A program made the position numbers and the translations under genes. From assembly GCF_900129585.1 (NCBI RefSeq), contig NZ_FQWF01000012.1:62001-126000 (forward strand): DNA of 64,000 nt. Reading direction: 5' to 3'. Source of the DNA: Flavobacterium micromati (GTDB lineage: Bacteria > Bacteroidota > Bacteroidia > Flavobacteriales > Flavobacteriaceae). The notes under the pieces were generated by a model, which worked only from the letters and a program-made list of their open reading frames with translations, did not search any database and was not told the DNA's origin. This document shows positions 7,771-14,528 of the stretch, in pieces. Positions within the stretch are counted from its first letter, which is position 1; every line of letters starts with the position of its first letter.

Positions 7771-9123
7771 TTAAAACGACTGAAAGTTTACGGGTTCATT
7801 GAGTTCATTATAAGGACCGTGTTTGATTTTTTTATTGACCATGTAAATAAATAGTGCAAATAAAATAGCGTAAATAACGGTAAACATGATTAGGGAGAAC
7901 ATAATTTGATTGGCTGATACTTCTTGTGAGAAAGCGTCGCCCGTTCTTAAATGTCCATAAACCACCCACGGTTGTCGACCCATTTCTGCAGCAAACCAAC
8001 CCACTTGATTGGCAATTTGCGGTAGAATGACTGCATAAGAAAATATCCACAACAACCATTTGGTTTCAAATAATTTTTTACGCCACCACATATAACTTGC
8101 AAATAAAGTCATTCCAATTAAAGTCATTCCAATGGCAATCATAATGTGGTAAAATTGAAAAACTGCATTTATTTGACCTGGTCGGTCTACTTCGGGAAAG
8201 CTGTTCAATCCAACTACTGGTGCATCAAAATCTTGATGAACTAGAAAGGACAAACCTCCTGGAATTCCAAGTCCCGTTACTTCTTGTTTTTCTTTATCGA
8301 CCCAACCAAAAAGATATAAATCTGCGGGAGCATTTTTCTCAAAATGACCTTCCAATGCGGCCAATTTTGCTGGCTGATTGACTGCCACGCCATCTGCAGA
8401 ACTGTGTCCCGAAACCAATTGTCCGAGTGAAAAAACGGTAGCGACGACCAAGGCAATTTTAAAAGCTTTTTTTGAAATTTCCACATACCGTCCTTTTCGT
8501 AAATAATAGGCATGAACGCTCAACACTAAAAAGGCTCCCGCCAATAAAGCGCCTTGCCAAGTATGTACCAATCGATCCATGCTTGACGGATTGAAAACCA
8601 TTTCCCAAAAGTCAGTCACTTCGGCACGAGCAGCTAAGCCTTCGCCTACAATGTGATAACCGGCTGGCGTCTGTTGCCAAGAATTAGCTACCACAATCCA
8701 AACGGCTGAAAACATAGAACCCAAGAACACACCAATTGTCGAAACCAAATGCACCCAAGGCTTTACGCGGTGCCATCCAAAAAGGAGTACACCTAAAAAA
8801 GCACTTTCTAAACCAAAAGCGAATAATCCTTCGGCAGCCAAAGCACTTCCGAAAATATCGCCGACATATCTAGAATAAACGGCCCAGTTGGTACCGAATT
8901 CAAATTCCATAATGATCCCTGTTGCAACGCCAATTCCAAAAGTCAGGGCAAATATTTTTATCCAGAAACGAGTTAAAATTTCATATTCTTTTTTACCTGT
9001 TTTTATGTAAAGGCTTTCCATAATTACCATAATCAGTCCGATACCAATACTCAAAGGGGGATAAATATAATGGAAAGCAATAGTGAAGGCAAATTGGATT
9101 CGAGCAAGAATTTCTACATCCAT
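7771..9123 (-). CDS. cydA: Cytochrome bd oxidase subunit I
   Basis: 450 aa. Visible landmarks are the heme-ligand region RIQFAFTIAFHYIYPPLS (His18), the HTWQGALLAGAF helix, and the GWFAAEMGRQPWVVYGHLRT block that supplies the quinol/heme site in all CydA proteins. The Q-loop is short, as in the non-enterobacterial type. It lies directly downstream of the decayed DUF983 gene (18 bp) and upstream of cydB. Expression probably starts from the promoter near the Crp/Fnr-like box at 9572-9587, reading through the pseudogene. Confidence 0.97.
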   Translation of the reverse strand: MDVEILARIQFAFTIAFHYIYPPLSIGIGLIMVIMESLYIKTGKKEYEILTRFWIKIFALTFGIGVATGIIMEFEFGTNWAVYSRYVGDIFGSALAAEGLFAFGLESAFLGVLLFGWHRVKPWVHLVSTIGVFLGSMFSAVWIVVANSWQQTPAGYHIVGEGLAARAEVTDFWEMVFNPSSMDRLVHTWQGALLAGAFLVLSVHAYYLRKGRYVEISKKAFKIALVVATVFSLGQLVSGHSSADGVAVNQPAKLAALEGHFEKNAPADLYLFGWVDKEKQEVTGLGIPGGLSFLVHQDFDAPVVGLNSFPEVDRPGQINAVFQFYHIMIAIGMTLIGMTLFASYMWWRKKLFETKWLLWIFSYAVILPQIANQVGWFAAEMGRQPWVVYGHLRTGDAFSQEVSANQIMFSLIMFTVIYAILFALFIYMVNKKIKHGPYNELNEPVNFQSF

Positions 9124-9141
9124 TGTGTTGTAATTTTAAAA

Positions 9142-9527
9142 TTAATTGTGTTGAAGTTTGTCGTCTCCACGAAAGAAAAGTGTTAACCAAATCACACGCG
9201 ACAATCGCATGAACCACGGTTGCAAGAGAATTAGAGCAGTAACATTTAGGGAAACCACCACAAGATTTCTATGTTTTTAAAACTGTATACAGTGGATAAT
9301 TTCCAAATAATAAATGTGATGATAGAAAAAGCAATAGTAAGACCATAACTCACATAACCAGTTCGTTGGTAAAAACCAAGTTCGATTTCCGTTCGCTGTT
9401 TGCAAACGTAAAATTTGTCAACTATCTTTGTGTTTTTGCTTAAATTATACCATTTGTATTTGAAAAGTTCGCCATTGTGGCATCGGGGAGATCTAAAAGA
9501 AACTAGGTTTTTAAGAAAGAAAAACAT
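9142..9527 (-). pseudogene. Decayed DUF983 family protein gene
   Basis: The first frame, from 9527, reads PRCHNGELFKYKWYNL, then VCKQRTEIELGF, then GYVSYGLTIAFSIITFIIW. This is the DUF983 order (CPxC zinc-ribbon, second Cys pair plus EIEPGFFYG, then YVSYALTVA). It stops at 9246. The DUF983 C-terminus (LLPLFFRLSRAIW type) continues in another frame as LQPWFMRLSRVIWLTLFF and ends at 9142. The first ribbon cysteine is gone and the second pair is reduced to one, so the protein was probably inactive before or after the frameshift. DUF983 genes often accompany terminal-oxidase genes. No cydX-like gene was seen here. Confidence 0.7.
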
Positions 9528-9571
9528 TGACTATATTTTTATCAAAGGTATTTCTTCAGAAGGAAATTTTA

Positions 9572-9587
9572 TGTGATAAAAGTTACT
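9572..9587. promoter_or_regulatory. Crp/Fnr-type operator upstream of the DUF983-cydAB unit
   Basis: TGTGATAAAAGTTACT shares half-sites and N6 spacing with the boxes at 1304 and 1410. It lies 45 bp upstream of the DUF983 remnant start, the same distance as the other two boxes keep from their genes. It is the probable control site of cydAB. Confidence 0.65.
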
Positions 9588-9625
9588 TAACAGGCCTAAA
9601 AACAGCTTTCTTAAACAATTTCCGA

Positions 9626-10492
9626 TTAATTTTTAAGAAACATTTTCTTAAATCCATCAGGAGTATTATTTTCATATTTCTTAAAGAATCGTCCAAAATA
9701 GGAATTATCAGTGAATCCTAATTCATAAGCGATCTCCGATGCTGTTTTTTTCTCATGGGTTAATAATCGTTTTGCTTCTAGAATGATTCTATTCCGAATT
9801 AAATCCCCTGCTGAACTCTTCGTTACTTCATTGCAAACGGCATTAAGATAGTTAGGACGTACATGCAATATTGAAGCATAATCTTTTACAAAATGTTTCT
9901 CTCTAAAATACTTATCAATAAGTTCTTCAAAATGATAAATGAGCTGAAGTGATTGACTAAACTCAGTGTTTTTGTTGTTTGGCTCGAATAAGCGGTCCAA
10001 TTCTAGCAACATTAAATTAAGTAGTGAATATAAATGTTTATCAAAATTATTTCCCTTTCCACTAAACTCCTTTAACATCCATAACGCAATCGATTTCACA
10101 TTTTCAAATTGTTCCTTTGAAACTTTAGCATAAGGTATTTTGTGCCTATACGTTAAAAATGAAAACTCACTAAGTTCATAATTTTGATGGCGTAGTGCAA
10201 AGAAATCATTTTCAAATACAATTATATATCCTTCAATTTTATCGTAATCAAGCCACTGATGAATTTGCCCATAATGCAAACATGTAATAGAAAAAGGTTC
10301 TATAATACATTCTTCAAAATCAACTAGTTGCTTACCTGAATTGCGTTCGTTTAACAAAATCATATTATAATTATGACGGTGCGGAACATCTAATTCTTTC
10401 ATGTAAGGGAGAAAATCAATCGTTTTATAAATAGAAAATTTCAACTTATTTTGGGTAATAGCGGTAAATTTGATATTTTTTATTTCACACAT
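9626..10492 (-). CDS. AraC-family transcriptional regulator
   Basis: 288 aa with an N-terminal cupin-like sensing domain (about 20-170; contains VPHRHNYNMILLNE and QIHQWLDYD) and a C-terminal AraC double HTH (about 185-288, ending TASEIAYELGFTDNSYFGRFFKKY). It is last in the minus-strand group headed by ccoN, 4 bp after the preceding gene, so it is likely co-transcribed with the cbb3 genes. It may regulate that operon or itself; no operator was identified. The ligand is unknown. Confidence 0.9.
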   Translation of the reverse strand: MCEIKNIKFTAITQNKLKFSIYKTIDFLPYMKELDVPHRHNYNMILLNERNSGKQLVDFEECIIEPFSITCLHYGQIHQWLDYDKIEGYIIVFENDFFALRHQNYELSEFSFLTYRHKIPYAKVSKEQFENVKSIALWMLKEFSGKGNNFDKHLYSLLNLMLLELDRLFEPNNKNTEFSQSLQLIYHFEELIDKYFREKHFVKDYASILHVRPNYLNAVCNEVTKSSAGDLIRNRIILEAKRLLTHEKKTASEIAYELGFTDNSYFGRFFKKYENNTPDGFKKMFLKN

Positions 10493-10496
10493 AATT

Positions 10497-10895
10497 TTAT
10501 CCTAAAGAAGTAATTGTATAGTAAATAGCCCAAGCAACAAAAGCGATAATTCCAGCAATAACCCAGGAGGGAACACTTTTTGGCGTTTCAGAACCGTCGA
10601 TTAAAAACTGTTTTTGATTTCCTTTGCCATAAGCATTAATCATTAAAGGCAAAATGCCGTCAACTTCATCATTAGGATCTAAACCATCAATGGTAATTGA
10701 AGGCCCGTTTCTGACCATGAATGGAATAATTTTAATCCCTTCTTTGCCAATTGGGTCTTTACTTACTATTTTTAAATGGTGTAATCCATCAATTAGTTTT
10801 CTGGTATCCAAATCGAAATTTACAGGAGTTATGAATTCGCCGATCGGCAAAACCTCCTCATCAACAAATATAATCACTTTTGTTTTACTGTCCAT
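10497..10895 (-). CDS. Oxidase-operon protein with C-terminal membrane anchor
   Basis: 132 aa from the ATG at 10893-10895 (an upstream TTG is also in frame). A soluble beta-rich part (residues 1-105, with motifs IPFMVRNGPSITIDGLDPNDEVDG) is followed by one C-terminal transmembrane helix (VIAGIIAFVAWAIYYTI). No named family is recognised. Its place between the di-heme cytochrome genes and the AraC gene, 1 bp from the CPVC-protein gene, suggests an accessory or assembly subunit of the variant cbb3 oxidase. Confidence 0.7.
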   Translation of the reverse strand: MDSKTKVIIFVDEEVLPIGEFITPVNFDLDTRKLIDGLHHLKIVSKDPIGKEGIKIIPFMVRNGPSITIDGLDPNDEVDGILPLMINAYGKGNQKQFLIDGSETPKSVPSWVIAGIIAFVAWAIYYTITSLG

Positions 10896-10896
10896 A

Positions 10897-11157
10897 TTAG
10901 TCAAATTTTAAGATGGTTCGTTTAATGTGATTGCTGTTCGTTTCTTTGGGTTGAACAATGTATTTCACTGAATAAAAAAGTGTTATCAAAACTATGATAC
11001 TCATTCCAATCACGATTGCATAATCCACGTTACCGTCTGGGCCTGCCCCATGAGCGATACCTTGTAAAATTTTAGGTTGCTGTTTGTCACATACAGGACA
11101 AGCAAATAGACCTATTGAAAAAAGGCTAAAAAGCGTTATAAAGATTGATTTTTTCAT
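10897..11157 (-). CDS. Small membrane protein with N-terminal CPVC motif, oxidase accessory
   Basis: 86 aa: an N-terminal signal or helix (about 3-18), then ACPVCDKQQP (Cys20 and Cys23), then a second helix (about 46-66). CxxC facing the periplasm suggests a copper or disulfide role. It sits 5 bp after the di-heme cytochrome gene and 1 bp before the anchored protein gene. A role in assembling or electron-feeding the cbb3-type oxidase is inferred; a CcoQ-like structural role is an alternative. Confidence 0.7.
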   Translation of the reverse strand: MKKSIFITLFSLFSIGLFACPVCDKQQPKILQGIAHGAGPDGNVDYAIVIGMSIIVLITLFYSVKYIVQPKETNSNHIKRTILKFD

Positions 11158-11162
11158 ACTAT

Positions 11163-12176
11163 TTATTGTACTGGTGCAGTTGCTTTTGCAAGTTCCATTA
11201 ATTTTTTTACTTGTTCTACTGTCACTTTCTTGGCATTATTGCCCCAACTCGTTTTCTCGTGATTCATAATGGCGGCTACTTCTTCAGCAGATAGACCGGC
11301 ATTTGTCCCAACAGCAGGCATAACGCCGTATTGTTCTTGAGCGTTGTAGCCATTCATGATAATGGCAACCATAATTTCAGAGTCATCATTAAGCACAACC
11401 TTACTTCCTTTTAAAGGTGGAAATGCGCCCGCAAGTCCTTCCCCATTTTGCTGGTGACACGCCATACAATTTGCTGCGTATAAATCACTTCCGTTCAATT
11501 CTGGCTCAACGCCAGCTGCTGAAGCCATTGCTTCTTTTTTCTCCTTTTTATATAGAAATTTTGGATCAGGCGTACCGTCTGGTAATTTGACTTGTTTCAA
11601 ACTTTGCAAATAGGCAACTAAATTTAACCCATCTAGTGTAGCCACTACAATTCCTTTTTGGCCTTTCATAAAAGCTTCAGGAACTGCAACTTTGATATCG
11701 CCTTTTGCTGCTTTGTCTTTGACTTCAAATAGCCACGGATAAGGCGCCATAATGGATTGCGGCGTAACAATTCTTGGATTGTATAGGTGAACCAAATGCC
11801 AATCTTGACTTGGCTGGCGTTCGCCAATATTCGTCAAATCGGGACCTGTTCGCTCGGTACCCATTAAAGTTCCGGCGTTTTGCCAAATACTTTTCCGAGT
11901 GCTTAACGCATAATCGGCAGCAATTCCGGGACGCTTCCCCCATGTTTTATCCATATCCACATTTCGGACTTGCTGAGTATGACAGCCTACACATCCATTA
12001 CTGATATAAATTTGTCTTCCCGCTTCTTGAGCTTCCGTTAGCGGAATAGCACCATACAATGGAACGCTGTTTTTTTGATTGTACAAACTTGGAATTACAG
12101 CAACGAAAAGCGTGAGTGTGCCAAATAAAAGTGAGGCCGCCGTAAATAGTTTTTTATGATCGTGAAATATACTCAT
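11163..12176 (-). CDS. Fused CcoO/CcoP-like membrane-anchored di-heme cytochrome c
   Basis: 337 aa. One N-terminal membrane helix (about 12-32) is followed by a CcoO-like domain with heme site CVGCH (62-66) and the CcoO sequences RNVDMDKTWGKR, RTGPDLTNIGER and PYPWLFE. A second domain with CMACH (237-241) and late axial Met candidates (GVMPAVG) resembles one CcoP heme domain. Canonical cbb3 uses separate mono-heme CcoO and di-heme CcoP. Here both functions are merged into one two-heme chain, with one CcoP heme fewer. It passes electrons to CcoN. It starts 5 bp after the ccoN stop. Confidence 0.85.
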   Translation of the reverse strand: MSIFHDHKKLFTAASLLFGTLTLFVAVIPSLYNQKNSVPLYGAIPLTEAQEAGRQIYISNGCVGCHTQQVRNVDMDKTWGKRPGIAADYALSTRKSIWQNAGTLMGTERTGPDLTNIGERQPSQDWHLVHLYNPRIVTPQSIMAPYPWLFEVKDKAAKGDIKVAVPEAFMKGQKGIVVATLDGLNLVAYLQSLKQVKLPDGTPDPKFLYKKEKKEAMASAAGVEPELNGSDLYAANCMACHQQNGEGLAGAFPPLKGSKVVLNDDSEIMVAIIMNGYNAQEQYGVMPAVGTNAGLSAEEVAAIMNHEKTSWGNNAKKVTVEQVKKLMELAKATAPVQ

Positions 12177-12181
12177 CTTAA

Positions 12182-14350
12182 TTAAATTTTAGGTTCAGCC
12201 AAATTTGTTTCCAAATTTTGATTGATAATTTCAAATGCTTTTTGCTTAACATCAACATCCACGGTGGGTTGCATCATTTTATACATATTATAAACCAATA
12301 CAATATGCGAAAGCCACATTAAAGTTCCTCCGATAGCCCTCCACAACCAATACGGACCCATCATAACCACACTATCAATAAATGGAGCGCCTTCAGCCCA
12401 CATTAATCCTTTTAAAGTTCCACCAATCATCAATGGGATTGTGTAAAATTGCAATCCAATCAATGCCAACCAGAAATGCGCTCCAACACCCAATTGAGGC
12501 GGTTCTTTTCCTGTAAGTCGAGGGACAATGGCGTAAATTCCTCCAAAAAGTAAGAACGTTATAATTCCGTACATCGTAATGTGCGAGTGTGCAATGGTAA
12601 AATCAGTAAAATGCCAAATTAAATTAGTAGAACGAAAGGCTTCGGCCGTTCCTTGAAAAGATCCCGTAAAATAATAAATAATCCCCACAAAAAAGAAAGG
12701 TAATGAATAACTGTTACTCACTTTGCTCCAAGAACCTCTCAACGTCATTAGATAATTGGTTGTTCCTGCGACAACCGGAATTAACATTCCCACACTTCCT
12801 ACAATCGCAACCGTTTGCAACCACCAAGGCAAAGCACTAAAGACGAAATGATGTGTACCAATAACCGTATAAAATAAAATTTGCGACCAAAAAGCTAAAA
12901 CTCCTAAACTGTAGGAATAAATGGGTTTGTTCAATTGTTGCGGCAATAAATAATACAGTACACCCAACATAGAAAACATAAACCACATTCCTACTGCTTG
13001 ATGCATATAATAACCTTGCACAATAGTTTCACCAATTCCATCTTGTCCCATTGGGATATAAGCAATAAAGGCAACTATTAAAATAAATATATACGAAGCA
13101 ACGATGAACCAATTGGAAATATAAATTTCGGTCGTAGTTCGTTTGGCAATTGTTTTTATAAAATTAATCACAGTAAGAAGTAATCCAACAGCCCAGATTG
13201 CCATAATAGGCCAGATGATTTCGCGGTATTCGCCACCGCCGTTATTGATTCCTACCATAATGGTAATAGCTCCTACAAACATCGCAAAATTTACACAAAT
13301 AAGTGCTGTCCAACCATTTTTAATACTATTCAAAGGGGCGTTACTGACCATAGGAACTATATAATAACCCAATCCCATAATTCCTATAGTTGCCCAAGCC
13401 CAAAAAACTAAATTAGTATGAACGGCTCGAAGTCGTCCAATACTTAACCAACTATAGGTATCAGCATCGGGGACTATAAATTTAATTCCGACGTATTCTC
13501 CAACAGAACTACCTACAAAAAGCCAGAAAACAGCTGTTCCTAAAAACCATAAAACAAGCTTTGTCAATGCAGGGTCAATTTTCGGTCTTTTTATAGGAGG
13601 TCTTTTTGTAGCAAAAAATCGGTAATTAGTTTCAGAAGTAATATTTTTCAGTAACCCTTTAGAATCATGGGATACTTTTCCAGCAGAAATTTCGTTAGGA
13701 ACTACTTCATAAGTTGATTTTTGTTTGATTTCTTCTAATTCTGTATTACTGGGCATATTTTCGTCATCGGAAATAAATGCAGCAAATGCTTCTGCTTCTT
13801 TCAGTTTTTGAAAATTGTGGTAATTTCTAAAGCTAGTAGTCACTTTTGAAACTAAATAAAGCAAAGCAAAAAATAGCGGAATAAAAATCAATACTAAAGT
13901 AATTACAATTCCAGGCTCAGAGAAGATATCTTCTCTTTTTGCAGGCCCAGTTTGGGCAAAAATAATTTGTGGTACTAAATAAAGTAATCCTAAAATTACA
14001 AGAGAAAGCCCATTATTATTTTTGATTCTTTTTCTTTTTATAAGCTCAATTTCATTAGCATTAAGATTACTAATATATTCTTTAAACTTACTTTTTTTAT
14101 GTTCAGTTTGGTCGTTTGCGGTCTTATTAGTGTTGGAAATAAGCTTTAACAATAAAACAACAATAGAAGCAACAGTGATTAAAACGACCGTGACGAGCAA
14201 GTCTATGAATTCTATGGATTTGTTAGGAAAAAAACTAATATCGGTGTCGTTTTGAGCGACAGCGAAAAAAGGTTGTAAAAATATAAGAAGAGTTAAAATA
14301 AGAAGCTTCAGCTTAGATTTGGATAAACGGTTTATCATTTGGAATATCAT
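12182..14350 (-). CDS. ccoN: cbb3-type cytochrome c oxidase catalytic subunit I with long N-terminal extension
   Basis: 722 aa. The catalytic domain begins near residue 265. It shows the low-spin heme His (RLRAVHTNLVFWAW), the CuB His (GYYMHQAVGMW), the helix-VII Tyr and CuB His pair (LFYTVIGTHHFVFSALPWW) and the heme b/b3 pair (FTIAHSHITMYG). These residues mark an oxygen-reducing cbb3 oxidase and argue against a nitric-oxide reductase. The first about 260 residues are extra: two to three helices with a signal-like start, then a charged segment. Similar extensions occur in some Bacteroidota oxidases; their function is unknown. It is the first gene of the operon with the fused CcoO/P gene. 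Confidence 0.9.
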   Translation of the reverse strand: MIFQMINRLSKSKLKLLILTLLIFLQPFFAVAQNDTDISFFPNKSIEFIDLLVTVVLITVASIVVLLLKLISNTNKTANDQTEHKKSKFKEYISNLNANEIELIKRKRIKNNNGLSLVILGLLYLVPQIIFAQTGPAKREDIFSEPGIVITLVLIFIPLFFALLYLVSKVTTSFRNYHNFQKLKEAEAFAAFISDDENMPSNTELEEIKQKSTYEVVPNEISAGKVSHDSKGLLKNITSETNYRFFATKRPPIKRPKIDPALTKLVLWFLGTAVFWLFVGSSVGEYVGIKFIVPDADTYSWLSIGRLRAVHTNLVFWAWATIGIMGLGYYIVPMVSNAPLNSIKNGWTALICVNFAMFVGAITIMVGINNGGGEYREIIWPIMAIWAVGLLLTVINFIKTIAKRTTTEIYISNWFIVASYIFILIVAFIAYIPMGQDGIGETIVQGYYMHQAVGMWFMFSMLGVLYYLLPQQLNKPIYSYSLGVLAFWSQILFYTVIGTHHFVFSALPWWLQTVAIVGSVGMLIPVVAGTTNYLMTLRGSWSKVSNSYSLPFFFVGIIYYFTGSFQGTAEAFRSTNLIWHFTDFTIAHSHITMYGIITFLLFGGIYAIVPRLTGKEPPQLGVGAHFWLALIGLQFYTIPLMIGGTLKGLMWAEGAPFIDSVVMMGPYWLWRAIGGTLMWLSHIVLVYNMYKMMQPTVDVDVKQKAFEIINQNLETNLAEPKI

Positions 14351-14468
14351 ATTATACTGTTTTAAAACATGACGTAAAAATAAAAATAGAAGCTCATCGC
14401 TCTATGGTTATAAAAGCAGTAATGATGGTACTATTTACTGTAAGTGATATTTAACTCTTGTATAAAAC

Positions 14469-14508
14469 AAAAAAATCCCAATCCTGAACGAATCAGCATC
14501 GGGATTTT
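14469..14508 (-). terminator. Terminator of valS
   Basis: On the minus strand the sequence downstream of the valS stop forms a stem AAAATCCC / GGGATTTT, extended imperfectly inward, and ends in a T-run. It separates valS from the ccoN promoter region. Confidence 0.8.
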
Positions 14509-14528
14509 CTATTTTAAAAATCAAAAAT

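Noticed and set aside
12182..14350. Nitric-oxide reductase (NorB) instead of cbb3 oxidase
   Set aside because: The helix-VII Tyr before the His pair (FYTVIGTHH) and the fused CcoO/CcoP-like partner are oxidase features; the overall text matches CcoN rather than NorB.
14430..14455. Fourth Crp/Fnr box upstream of ccoN (AAGTGATATTTAACTC)
   Set aside because: Half-sites are degenerate and the spacing is shorter than in the three good boxes, so it was not counted.
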